DNA of 62,438 nt from Actinomycetota bacterium. Lineage in GTDB: Bacteria > Actinomycetota > Thermoleophilia > Solirubrobacterales > Solirubrobacteraceae. The DNA is taken from contig VAYS01000017.1 in assembly GCA_005883215.1 (NCBI GenBank), positions 1 through 62,438 of the forward strand. The letters run 5' to 3'. A program made the translations under genes and the position numbers. Of the stretch, positions 8,373-15,855 are shown piece by piece. A model generated the notes under the pieces. The model was not told the DNA's origin and ran no database searches. It saw only the letters and a list, made by a program, of their open reading frames with translations. The first letter of the stretch is position 1. The number at the start of each line of letters is the position of its first letter.

Positions 8373-8560
8373 CGGCTTTGTGAGCGTAGTCTCCGACGCC
8401 CTCGTAAGCTCGCTCTAAGGGTGCGCACGTCTCGCGCTCAGCGCGAGAACAGGATCCCGTCCACCGACAGCGTCGTAGGTGACCGTGAATGCCTAGAACC
8501 TCTCACGGAGACGTTTACGCGTCCCCGGCCCACGGCGCACGGCGTGCGCGTGGGCGTCTG

Positions 8561-8578
8561 TCTACCTATCTATCTATC
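8561..8578. repeat. Short CTAT tetranucleotide run at the nrdJ 3' end
   Basis: An imperfect CTAT/TATC microsatellite of about four units overlaps the nrdJ stop codon. The rest of the roughly 200 bases up to the glycosyltransferase gene shows nothing recognisable. Confidence 0.5.
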
Positions 8579-11500
8579 CGCAGCCGGTGTTGTTGCCGCA
8601 GTTGGGGCACGTGTAGCAGGACCCGGTCCGCTGCATCATGCCCCCGCACTGGGAGCAGGCGGGACCGAGGTCGAGCCCGACCATCTTGGCCGGGATCACC
8701 GGCGGCGAGGCGGTGAGCGCGGCGGGCGCCGGCTCGGGGTCCAACGGCTCCGCCGTCTTCTCCGCCTCGGCCGCCTCCGCCGACGCCGAGCCGTTACCGC
8801 CGCTCGACGCCCCGTCGCCGTTGCCGGCGGCCTTGGGACCTTCGGGACGGCCCGACTGCGCGGCCTCCTCGGCCGCCTTGCGGGCGCGCACCTCGGCGGT
8901 GAGGATCCCGAGCTCCTCCTGGGTCTCGGCGTCCAGGAAGCGCGACGCCAGCCAGCGCATGATGTAGTCGGGCATCGACTTGGCGAACGGGATCTCGGGG
9001 TTGAGGGTCATGCCCTCGGGCTCAAAGCGCATGTAGGAGAACTTGCGCACCAGCGTCTCGAGCGGGACCCCGTACTGGAGTGCGATCGAGATCGAGGTCG
9101 CGAACGCGTTCATCATCCCGCGCAGCGTCGAGCCCTCCTTGCCGATATCGGTGAGGAAGATCTCCCCCACCGAGCCGTCCTCGTACATGCCAGCGGTGAT
9201 GTAGCCCTCGTGGCCGCCGATCGAGAACTTGTGCGTAATCGACTGGCGCTCGCGCGGCATGCGCTTGCGCTGCGGGCCGGCCTCGGCCAGCGCCCGGGCC
9301 ACCGCCCCCTCGACATCGGCTTCAGTCCCCGCCGGGGTGCCCTTCTCCTTGTGGGCGTCGGTGCGCAGCGCCTGGGCGGTCTTCGATCCATCGCGGTAGA
9401 TGGCCAGTGCCTTGATGCCGAGCCTCCAAGCCTGCAGGTAGGCGTCGGCAATGTCCTCGACCGTCGCGCTCTCCGGCATGTTCACGGTTTTCGACAAGGC
9501 CCCTGAGATCGATGGCTGGATGGCGCCCATCATCTTCAGGTGGCCCATGTGGGAGATCGCGCGCTCGCCCACGGCCACGTCAAAGACGGGTAGATGCTCG
9601 TCGGCCAAGCCGGGGGCCCCGATGATCGTGCCCTGTTCGTTGATGTAGGCCTCGATCTGCTCGATCTCCTCCTCCGAGTAGCCGAGCGTCCGCAACGCCA
9701 TCGGCACGGTCCGGTTGACGATCGTCATCCGACCGCCGCCCACCAGCTCCTTGAACTTGACCAGCGAGAAGTCGGGCTCGAGGCCGGTGGTGTCGCAATC
9801 CATCAGGAAGCTGATCGTTCCGGTCGGGGCAATTACCGTCGCCTGGGCGTTGCGGTAGCCGTGCTGGTCGCCGAGCGCGACCGCCTCGTCCCACGACTCG
9901 CGGGCTGACTCGAGCAGAGCGCCGTCGGGAACGACCGCGTCTGGGATCGCATAGGCCGTGTCGCGATGCATGCGCATCACGCTGTTGTGGGGCTCGCGGT
10001 TCTCGGCGTAGCGCTCGTACGGTCCCTTGGCAGCCGCCACCTTCGCCGACTCGACATACGCGCGGCCCGTCATCAACGCGGTGATCGCCGCCGCAGTGCC
10101 GCGACCAGCATCGGAGTCGTACGGCATCCCGTTTGACATGAGGTACGCGCCCAAGTTCGCGTAGCCCAAGCCCAGCTGGCGGAATGCTCGCGCGTTCCTT
10201 CCGATCTGCTCGGTCGGGTAGCTCGACGGGTCGACGACGATCTCCTGGGCCAGGAGCACGATGTCAACCGCGTGCTCAAACGACTCGACGTCGAAGCTGC
10301 CGTCCTCGCGGCGGAACTTCATGAGGTTGAGCGACGCCAGGTTGCACGCTGAGTCGTCGACGTGCATGTACTCGCTGCAGTTCGCGACGACGAACCCGTC
10401 CACCAGATAAGAGTGGTGAAGCGGCTCGGTGAGATTGTAGACGTGCTCTTGGCCGTCATCCTCACGACTGACCAGCGTGGTCCCAGGCTTGGTGCGATAG
10501 AGCTCGCACTCCTCGACAAGCGCCTCGAGGGCCGCCTGCTTCCGTGGAGCCGAGAAACCGATCTCGCTGGCGAAGCGCGCGAGATCTGATCCGGTGATTC
10601 TGAGGTCGAATCCCTCACGCGAGAGGTAGGTCACTTCCTCGCCATCAGCACGGGTATACGAGAACTGCCCCTTGCCCCCTTCAGTGATGCGATAGATGCG
10701 TCCTCTGATCCCCCAGCTGGAAAGGAGCCGCTGGACGTCCTTGAGCAGGCTCTCGCTTCGGCTGCCCAGCCCGACGTATCGCGATGCCTTTCCGCCTTCT
10801 ACACGCGACACGCAACCATCGGCCCCGAAGAGTCCGCGCAGGAACGCGGCCTGCACCTCGGATGGAGCAGTGAGGATTGCGCGCGGAACACGCTTGCCAG
10901 CGGCCCGGCTCGAGCTGACGCCGAGGCCGCGGAAAAGCCCACGCACCGATTCGCTTCCGGCCCGGAGCTGGACGGTGCCGTTGTCCATCTCCTGGCGCGA
11001 TACACCGCCGATCAGCTCGCGCAGCAACCCCTCGTGGGCGTCCGCGAGGCCATCTGACCGGTCATCGCCGCCGTAGATCCAGTTCGTCTGAGTCTCAGTA
11101 AGGCAGCCATCCCCGACCAGGTGCCCAGTCAGCTCACCGAGACCCTCGGTCCAGCGATCCGGGAGCTCCTGGTAGGTGACGGTCCCACCACGCGTAAATG
11201 ACTTAGCGGGAGCGGTGACCTTGATCGGAAGCTCCCAGGCATCGTCGGTCACCGGGGTGGCGCTGTCATTGAGCATCACGGCATCCTCGGCTGTCAAATC
11301 CTCCGCCGTGACGTAACCGCGGTTCAACGTCCAGATGCGGTGGTTGGGCGTGCAGCGAAGCTCGGCGCCGTTCGCAAAACGCAGCCGAACGATCGGCTTC
11401 ACGCCGTTGCGCATGACTTCGACAGGTCGGCTCGCGACGATTCCTTCTCCGGGCTCGCCGGATGCCGAGCCGTTTTGGCCGGCGGTGGCGCGGTGCGTGT

Positions 11501-12689
11501 AGACCCTGATGTCCTCACCGTCCTCGATGCGTCCGACGAGCTCGCCGATCGTCACGAGGCCAGCGGTTGTGTGCACCCGCGCGTCGGCCGGGAAGCAAGG
11601 GTTCGAAGCGTTGATCCGCCCTGACTCCGGGCACGTGTGCCACTGGTTGATCGTCGTGTCGTACTGAAGGCCAGGATCTGCACACCTCCACGCCGCCTCG
11701 GCGATCTCCTTCATCAGATCCCGGGCGCGCACCGGCTCGCCGATCGGCTCGCCGGTGGCCCGCGCGATCAGGTGCCAATCCTCGTCGTCCTCGACCGCGC
11801 GCATGAACTCGTCGGTAACCCGGACCGAGTTGTTGGCGTTCTGGTACTGGATCGACTTGAAGCCGTCGCCGTCGATCGACAGGTCAAAGCCGGCGTCGCG
11901 CAGGGCCTCGGCCTTGTCCTCCTCCTTGGCCTTGCACCAGATGAACTCGCGGATGTCCGGGTGGTCGACGTCGAGCACGACCATCTTGGCCGCCCGTCGG
12001 GTGCCTCCGCCCGACTTGATCGAGCCCGCCCACGCGTCGGTTCCGCGCATGAAGGACACGGGCCCCGACGCGGTCCCGCCCTTGGACAGCGGCTCCATCG
12101 AGCCGCGGATCTTCGACAGGTTGATCCCCGAGCCCGAGCCGCCGCGGAAGATGATCCCCTCCTTGGTGTTCCACTCGAGGATCGACTCCATCGTGTCCTC
12201 GACGCTCAGGATGAAGCACGCCGAGCACGCGCAGCGCGGGTCGCCCTCCGGGTGCCAGCCCACGTTGAACCACACCGGTGAGTTGAAGGCCGCCATCTGG
12301 TGGAGCAGGATGTGGGTGAGCTCGGCCTCGAAGGCGTCGCCGTCCTCCGCGGAGGCGAAATAGCCGCGAGCCCGTCCCCACCCGGCGATCGTCCCGGCGA
12401 CGCGGGAGATCATCTGGCGCACCGAGCGCTCGCGCTCGGGCGAGCCCAGCTGGCCGCGGAAGTACTTCTGGGCCACGATGTTGGTCGCGTTCTGCGTCCA
12501 GGTCTTGGGGAACTCGACGTCGGTCTGCTCGAAGGAGATCTGGTCGCCGTGGCCGATGCGCGCGTCGCGAAGCTCCCACTCGATCGCGTCGAATGGGTCG
12601 GTCCCGGGACTGGTGAAATAGCGCCGGATGCGCAGAGCCTCGCCGGGGACGACTTCCGGTTCGAACGCGGGCTGGTGGGTGCTCTCCAT
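8574..12689 (-). CDS. nrdJ: Adenosylcobalamin-dependent (class II) ribonucleotide reductase, intein-containing precursor
   Basis: A 1371-residue precursor; removing the 406-residue intein leaves 965 residues, normal for NrdJ. The enzyme reduces ribonucleotides to deoxyribonucleotides with coenzyme B12 as radical source and needs no oxygen. Visible features: FNSPVWFNVG, RGGSGSGINLSKIRGS, GTRRAAKMVVLD, the split active-site motif NP/CSEYMH, PTGTISFLMDCDTTGLEPD, a TSCPD-like region (GGHEGYITAGMYEDGSVGEIF) and a C-terminal cysteine ribbon (CSQCGG, CPNCGNNTGCG) for zinc and redox. An AGAGGAG ribosome site precedes the ATG. A roughly 150-base leader separates it from a -10 box and an NrdR-type operator. 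No other ribonucleotide reductase is visible. Confidence 0.96.
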   Translation of the reverse strand: MESTHQPAFEPEVVPGEALRIRRYFTSPGTDPFDAIEWELRDARIGHGDQISFEQTDVEFPKTWTQNATNIVAQKYFRGQLGSPERERSVRQMISRVAGTIAGWGRARGYFASAEDGDAFEAELTHILLHQMAAFNSPVWFNVGWHPEGDPRCACSACFILSVEDTMESILEWNTKEGIIFRGGSGSGINLSKIRGSMEPLSKGGTASGPVSFMRGTDAWAGSIKSGGGTRRAAKMVVLDVDHPDIREFIWCKAKEEDKAEALRDAGFDLSIDGDGFKSIQYQNANNSVRVTDEFMRAVEDDEDWHLIARATGEPIGEPVRARDLMKEIAEAAWRCADPGLQYDTTINQWHTCPESGRINASNPCFPADARVHTTAGLVTIGELVGRIEDGEDIRVYTHRATAGQNGSASGEPGEGIVASRPVEVMRNGVKPIVRLRFANGAELRCTPNHRIWTLNRGYVTAEDLTAEDAVMLNDSATPVTDDAWELPIKVTAPAKSFTRGGTVTYQELPDRWTEGLGELTGHLVGDGCLTETQTNWIYGGDDRSDGLADAHEGLLRELIGGVSRQEMDNGTVQLRAGSESVRGLFRGLGVSSSRAAGKRVPRAILTAPSEVQAAFLRGLFGADGCVSRVEGGKASRYVGLGSRSESLLKDVQRLLSSWGIRGRIYRITEGGKGQFSYTRADGEEVTYLSREGFDLRITGSDLARFASEIGFSAPRKQAALEALVEECELYRTKPGTTLVSREDDGQEHVYNLTEPLHHSYLVDGFVVANCSEYMHVDDSACNLASLNLMKFRREDGSFDVESFEHAVDIVLLAQEIVVDPSSYPTEQIGRNARAFRQLGLGYANLGAYLMSNGMPYDSDAGRGTAAAITALMTGRAYVESAKVAAAKGPYERYAENREPHNSVMRMHRDTAYAIPDAVVPDGALLESARESWDEAVALGDQHGYRNAQATVIAPTGTISFLMDCDTTGLEPDFSLVKFKELVGGGRMTIVNRTVPMALRTLGYSEEEIEQIEAYINEQGTIIGAPGLADEHLPVFDVAVGERAISHMGHLKMMGAIQPSISGALSKTVNMPESATVEDIADAYLQAWRLGIKALAIYRDGSKTAQALRTDAHKEKGTPAGTEADVEGAVARALAEAGPQRKRMPRERQSITHKFSIGGHEGYITAGMYEDGSVGEIFLTDIGKEGSTLRGMMNAFATSISIALQYGVPLETLVRKFSYMRFEPEGMTLNPEIPFAKSMPDYIMRWLASRFLDAETQEELGILTAEVRARKAAEEAAQSGRPEGPKAAGNGDGASSGGNGSASAEAAEAEKTAEPLDPEPAPAALTASPPVIPAKMVGLDLGPACSQCGGMMQRTGSCYTCPNCGNNTGCG
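10380..11597 (-). other. Intein with LAGLIDADG-type homing endonuclease in NrdJ (residues 365-770)
   Basis: The N-terminal splice block is CFPADARVHTTAGLVTIGE, block B is LRCTPNHRIW, and the C-terminal block is VYNLTEPLHHSYLVDGFVVAN followed by the +1 Cys of CSEYMH. Two endonuclease motifs, LTGHLVGDGCL and FLRGLFGADGCV, carry the acidic residues of a LAGLIDADG enzyme, so the element may still home. The penultimate residue is Ala instead of the common His. The insertion interrupts the NPC motif right before the cysteine that forms the thiyl radical in this enzyme family, so unspliced protein should be inactive. Codon use looks less GC-rich than in the flanking exteins, as expected of a mobile element. 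Confidence 0.93.
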
Positions 12690-12847
12690 CGACCTACTCC
12701 TCTCTTCCTGCCGCCGATTTCACGGTCTTTGCGGCGGCCGTCGGGGGGTCAGGGGGTAACACCGGATCATCCGCTCGCGGCCGGACGGAAGTTCTCGCAT
12801 ACGGGGCCTCCACGCAGGACTCGCAGGGGACGCAAGCGCACTCCCCT

Positions 12848-12853
12848 ATTCTA
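12848..12853 (-). promoter_or_regulatory. -10 box of nrdJ (TAGAAT on the reverse strand)
   Basis: TAGAAT lies inside the first half of the shared nrd operator. Transcription would start near 12841, leaving a leader of about 150 bases before the nrdJ ATG. The leader has no cobalamin-riboswitch signature that I can see. Confidence 0.5.
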
Positions 12854-12895
12854 CTGCCCCTAGCGTCTATCTCCTCCTCAAAGCCCTACAAATAG
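12848..12895. promoter_or_regulatory. Tandem NrdR-type operator upstream of nrdJ
   Basis: Two short palindromes, CTACTGCCCCTAG and CTACAAATAG, are centred about 33 bases apart (three helical turns), the spacing known for paired NrdR boxes. Nearly the same pair in the same order and distance precedes nrdR. The first overlaps the nrdJ -10 box. NrdR represses reductase genes when dATP is plentiful; binding here is inferred from position and conservation. Confidence 0.6.
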
Positions 12896-12955
12896 CGGGG
12901 ATCGCCAGGCGCCCAGACGCCAGGAAAGTAGGCGTAGTGAGTGTAATTGTCGTGC

Positions 12956-12961
12956 TACGGT
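12956..12961 (+). promoter_or_regulatory. -10 box (TACGGT) of the DUF433 antitoxin gene
   Basis: TACGGT ends six bases before the ATG of the antitoxin gene and there is no ribosome-binding site between them, indicating a leaderless mRNA. An ATG five bases nearer would leave no room for normal initiation. Confidence 0.5.
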
Positions 12962-12967
12962 CATGCC

Positions 12968-13390
12968 ATGGCGCGCAAGTCGGAACCGTTCAGCATCCGC
13001 CTGTCGAAGGGAACCCTCGACCTGGTGGCCCGCGAGGCCGAGCGCACTCGCCGCAGCAAGGGGGCGGTGGTGGAGTCGCTTGCCGAGGAGGCGATGCGGA
13101 TGCGCAGGTTCCCGGGCATCGCCTTTCGCGAGGAGGACTGGAACCGACGGGCCTGGGTGATCGGGACCGGGCTGGACGTCTGGGAGGTGATCGCCCTCGT
13201 GCGCAGCTTGGGGTCGCCCGAGGCCGTCACGTCGGATTACCAGCTGAGCGAAAGCCAGGTCGCCACCGCGCTCGCCTACCACGGGGAATTCCCCGAAGAG
13301 GTTGACGCCATGATCGCCAAGAACCAGCGGCCGCTCGAGGAGCTACAACGCGAGTACCCCCACATCACCGACACCCATACCGCCGAGTGA
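12968..13390 (+). CDS. Antitoxin: RHH-like plus DUF433 protein
   Basis: A 140-residue protein. Residues 1-45 (KSEPFSIRLSKGTLDLVAREAERTRR) look like a ribbon-helix-helix or related DNA-binding unit, and the second half (GTGLDVWEVIALVRSLGSPEAV, LSESQVATALAYHGEFPEEVD) is the helical DUF433 module found in antitoxins of DUF5615 toxins. The second ATG is chosen because it sits at leaderless distance from the -10 box and starts MARKSEPF. It is followed after six bases by the toxin gene. As in other such pairs it probably binds the toxin and represses its own promoter. Confidence 0.72.
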   Translation: MARKSEPFSIRLSKGTLDLVAREAERTRRSKGAVVESLAEEAMRMRRFPGIAFREEDWNRRAWVIGTGLDVWEVIALVRSLGSPEAVTSDYQLSESQVATALAYHGEFPEEVDAMIAKNQRPLEELQREYPHITDTHTAE

Positions 13391-13396
13391 GAGCTG

Positions 13397-13765
13397 GTGC
13401 GGCTCTTGCTCGACGCGCACCTCTCGGCTTCTGCCGTAGGGACACCCCTGCGCGAGCGCGGCCACGACGTACGAGCCGTCGATGAGGAACGCGCGCTCGA
13501 CGGCGCCGCCGATGAACGGCTGCTGGCCCTCGCTACGGCCGAGGAGCGGATCATGGTCACCTTCGACGCCGATGATTTCGCGCGCCTAACACGGATCTGG
13601 GCCGGCGGTGGCCGCCACCACGCGGGCTGCCTGATCTTCGTCGGCATCGACCACTCCGAGTTCGGCCTCACGCTGCGGGTCATCGACAGTGCCCTCGCCG
13701 CCCGCCCCGAGCAACAGAAGTGGCGCGATCACGTGGCCTGGGGAACCCGGGCGGCTGCGACCTGA
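13397..13765 (+). CDS. Toxin: DUF5615 PIN-like protein
   Basis: A 122-residue PIN-like protein: MRLLLDAHLSASAVGTPLRERGHDV with the first acidic residue, then DERLLALATAEERIMVTFDADDFARL with the Asp pair of the nuclease site, and AGCLIFVG. This is the usual DUF5615 layout, about 120 residues. Such proteins are predicted RNases related to VapC and Mut7-C. The start codon is GTG, immediately after the antitoxin stop, so the two genes are cotranscribed. The last dozen residues run into sequence that differs from typical ends but no disruption is evident. Confidence 0.74.
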   Translation: MRLLLDAHLSASAVGTPLRERGHDVRAVDEERALDGAADERLLALATAEERIMVTFDADDFARLTRIWAGGGRHHAGCLIFVGIDHSEFGLTLRVIDSALAARPEQQKWRDHVAWGTRAAAT

Positions 13766-13944
13766 TCGCGGGCGATCCGCCAAACGTCGCAATCCAGCTC
13801 AGGCCGAGGCCCAGGCCTACGTGGGTTCCTCTTCTCCGTGAGCAATCGCGAGGTCGCGCAGGTCCCACCGGGAGCGGGAGTGGCGCGATCACCTCTTGGG
13901 ATGCCCCGCAGCGCCTCGGCCCACCCGCGGCCCAGAAGGGTATG

Positions 13945-13950
13945 TATACT
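13945..13950 (+). promoter_or_regulatory. -10 box (TATACT) of the second antitoxin gene
   Basis: TATACT ends six bases before the ATG of MARVNVYLPDEL. Another ATG directly abuts the box and cannot be the start if this promoter is used. This is the best-matching -10 in the toxin-antitoxin region. Confidence 0.55.
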
Positions 13951-13956
13951 ATGCGC

Positions 13957-14184
13957 ATGGCGCGGGTGAACGTGTATCTCCCCGACGAGCTCGCACGGCG
14001 CGTGCGCACAGCCGGACTCAACGTGTCGGGTCTGGCCCAGGAGGCGCTGCGCGGCGCGCTGGAGGCCGGTGAGACCGACCGCTGGCTAGAGCGCCTGGAG
14101 GCGATTCCCCGCGCCGACATCGCACACGAGCGCGTGATCGGCGCACTGGACGCCGCGCGCGAGGAGCTCGGTGCCAGAGGCTGA
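13957..14184 (+). CDS. VapB/CcdA-type antitoxin
   Basis: A 75-residue protein with an N-terminal ribbon-helix-helix: MARVNVYLPDELARRVRTAGLNVSGLAQEALRGAL in outline, then an acidic helix-rich tail that would wrap the toxin. It overlaps the PIN toxin gene by 14 bases, the usual coupling for VapBC. The start is chosen from the leaderless -10 spacing; a start two codons upstream is possible. It lies about 190 bases after the first toxin-antitoxin pair, and nothing recognisable lies between. Confidence 0.72.
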   Translation: MARVNVYLPDELARRVRTAGLNVSGLAQEALRGALEAGETDRWLERLEAIPRADIAHERVIGALDAAREELGARG

Positions 14185-14587
14185 GGCCGCTGGCGCCGTC
14201 GTCGACGCCTCCGCGATGGTCGAGGCCTTGCTGGGAACCAAACTCGGAATCCAGGTCCGAGCGCGAATGCGAGGACGCGAGCTGCACGCGCCCGCGCACC
14301 TCGACGCCGAGGTGCTATCGGCGTTCGGGCGCCTGCACCGCGCGGGCGACCTAGCCGCAGCCGCCGCCCAAGCGGCCCTGCGAGAGCTCGCCGATGCTCC
14401 GATCCGGCGACATGCGCTCGCCGACCTGCTCTCCGATGCGTGGTGCGCCCGCGAGCAATTTCGGCTCGTCGACGCTCTCTACGTCGAGCTGGCTCGTTCG
14501 CTTGGCTCGATCGCGTTGCTGACTACGGACGCACGCCTGGCCAACCAATGCGAGGTGGCCGAGCTCATCGACGCGCCGCCCCCGTAG
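14171..14587 (+). CDS. vapC: PIN-domain toxin (VapC-like RNase)
   Basis: A 138-residue PIN protein. The acidic site can be followed: VVDASAMVEALLG (first Asp), HLDAEVLSAFGRL (Glu), RLVDALYVELA (Asp) and LLTTDARLAN (last Asp). This is full length for VapC, a Mg-dependent RNase that usually cuts tRNA or rRNA. Start GTG within the antitoxin gene. Its 3' end overlaps the end of nrdR by 23 bases in convergent orientation. The four acidic residues argue that it is active; target unknown. Confidence 0.82.
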   Translation: MPEAEAAGAVVDASAMVEALLGTKLGIQVRARMRGRELHAPAHLDAEVLSAFGRLHRAGDLAAAAAQAALRELADAPIRRHALADLLSDAWCAREQFRLVDALYVELARSLGSIALLTTDARLANQCEVAELIDAPPP

Positions 14588-15083
14588 ACCCTCGCGCCCC
14601 AGCCCCCGCCGGGCCCCCCTCGCCAGACCCAGACCGCCCTGAGCGCTCCTCCAGCCGCGCCAGCTCGGCGGCGAAGTCCTCGGGGTCCGAGAAGGCCCGA
14701 TAGACCGAGGCAAAGCGCACGTAGGCGACGGGGTCCAGCCCCCGCAGCTCACGCAAGACAAGTTCGCCCAGGGACTCCGCACCCAGCTCCCCTCCCGCGG
14801 CCAGCAGCGCCCCCGCCACCCGGTCAGCCACGGCCTCGAGCGCGCCCACCTCGACCGGGCGCTTGACCGCGGCGCGCAACAGGCCGCGCAGCAGCTTGTC
14901 GCGCTCAAACGGCTCGCGCCGCCCGTCGCGTTTTATCACCACCAGCGCCGCGGGCTCGGCCCGCTCGTAGGTGGTAAAGCGCCGCCCGCAGCCGGCGCAC
15001 TCGCGCCGCCGGCGCAGGCCGACGGCCGCCTCGCGCGTCTCCAGCACGTGGGTGTCGGGCGACTCGCAGAACGGGCAGTGCAC
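14565..15083 (-). CDS. nrdR: Transcriptional repressor NrdR
   Basis: A 172-residue NrdR with an N-terminal zinc ribbon (CPFCESPDT and RECAGCGRRFTTYER) and an ATP-cone (VIKRDGRREPFERDKLLRGL, RPVEVGALEAV). It senses dATP/ATP and represses ribonucleotide reductase genes. The C-terminal 20 or so residues are a Gly/Ala-rich extension overlapping the end of the toxin gene. The start is GTG, and a TAGAAT box ends six bases before it, so the mRNA should be leaderless. The operator upstream matches the one at nrdJ, pointing to autoregulation and joint control. Confidence 0.95.
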   Translation of the reverse strand: MHCPFCESPDTHVLETREAAVGLRRRRECAGCGRRFTTYERAEPAALVVIKRDGRREPFERDKLLRGLLRAAVKRPVEVGALEAVADRVAGALLAAGGELGAESLGELVLRELRGLDPVAYVRFASVYRAFSDPEDFAAELARLEERSGRSGSGEGGPAGAGARGSTGAARR

Positions 15084-15089
15084 ACCCCG

Positions 15090-15095
15090 ATTCTA
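15090..15095 (-). promoter_or_regulatory. -10 box of nrdR (TAGAAT, leaderless)
   Basis: TAGAAT on the reverse strand is separated by six bases from the nrdR GTG. The identical hexamer serves nrdJ within the same conserved operator, which makes the assignment stronger than for an isolated box. Confidence 0.6.
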
Positions 15096-15136
15096 CTGTC
15101 CCTAGCGTCGGCATCTTCCCTAAGCCCTACAAATAG
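15090..15136. promoter_or_regulatory. Tandem NrdR-type operator upstream of nrdR
   Basis: CTACTGTCCCTAG and CTACAAATAG recur here, centred about 32 bases apart, with the connecting CCTAGCGTC and AAGCCCTACAAATAG sequences also shared with the nrdJ site. The second box lies 15 bases before the start of the divergent membrane-protein gene, so that gene could also be affected. Confidence 0.6.
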
Positions 15137-15150
15137 GGGATAGTGGCGCA

Positions 15151-15771
15151 ATGCGCCTCTATCCCGATCTCCCCCACCCCAGGCGGCGCACATTCGCCCG
15201 CGACGCCGCCGTCGTACTCGTGATCCTGACCTGCGCCGCCCTGGGCCTGTGGGTCCACCACTCGGTCGATCGCCTCGGTCGCCTGGGCCACGGCGTAAAG
15301 CTCGCCGGCCAGACCGTCCAGACCGGCTTTCAGAGCGCCGGCGACGCCGCCCAGGGCATCCCGCTCGTCGGCGGCCTGGTCTCCGATGCCCTGCACCGGG
15401 CCGGCGCCGGCTCCGGCGGCGCGGTCGCCGCCGAGGGCAGCGCCGGCGAGTCCAGCGCCCACCGCAGCGCGTGGATCCTCGGCGCGCTTGTCTGGCTACT
15501 GCCCAGCGCCACCGCCCTGGCCATCGCCCTCCCCGGCCGCCTGCGCCAGGTCCGTCTCATGCGCGAGGCCGAGACCGCCCTGACCGAGGGACCGGCCGGC
15601 GCCCGCATTCGGCTGCTGGCCACCCGCGCGGCGCTGACGCTTCCGGCAGAGGCGCTCCTGCGCCACACGCCCGACCCGATCGCCGACCTCGACGACGGCC
15701 GCTACGCCCCGCTCGTCGCCGCCGCCCTCGACGACCTGGGCTTGCGGGGGCCGCCGCGGCGCGCGCAGTAG
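15151..15771 (+). CDS. Two-TM membrane protein of unknown function
   Basis: A 206-residue protein with a TM helix near residues 19-36 (AAVVLVILTCAALGLWV), an external or periplasmic segment of about 70 residues rich in Gly/Ala (SVDRLGRLGHGVKLAGQTV), a second TM near 108-128 (ILGALVWLLPSATALAIAL) and a cytoplasmic helical tail. I recognise no family. It is divergent from nrdR across the shared operator; the ATG lies six bases after GATAGT, a possible leaderless -10. Being inside the nrd control region is the only clue to its role. Confidence 0.65.
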   Translation: MRLYPDLPHPRRRTFARDAAVVLVILTCAALGLWVHHSVDRLGRLGHGVKLAGQTVQTGFQSAGDAAQGIPLVGGLVSDALHRAGAGSGGAVAAEGSAGESSAHRSAWILGALVWLLPSATALAIALPGRLRQVRLMREAETALTEGPAGARIRLLATRAALTLPAEALLRHTPDPIADLDDGRYAPLVAAALDDLGLRGPPRRAQ

Positions 15772-15855
15772 CGGGCAACGAGCTTCGCCGATGGCCGGCC
15801 ACCTGCCCTGAAGCCAGCTCCACGACGATGTAGGCGAAAAGTAAGCTGCGCCCCG

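Noticed and set aside
8250..9506. A 418-residue forward frame over the nrdJ 3' end
   Set aside because: Antisense to conserved NrdJ sequence and Arg/Gly/Leu-rich with no recognisable domain.
12690..12840. A cobalamin riboswitch in the nrdJ leader
   Set aside because: The leader is long enough and the enzyme uses B12, but I find no GCCACTG-type box or other B12-box signature; only a normal ribosome site near the ATG.
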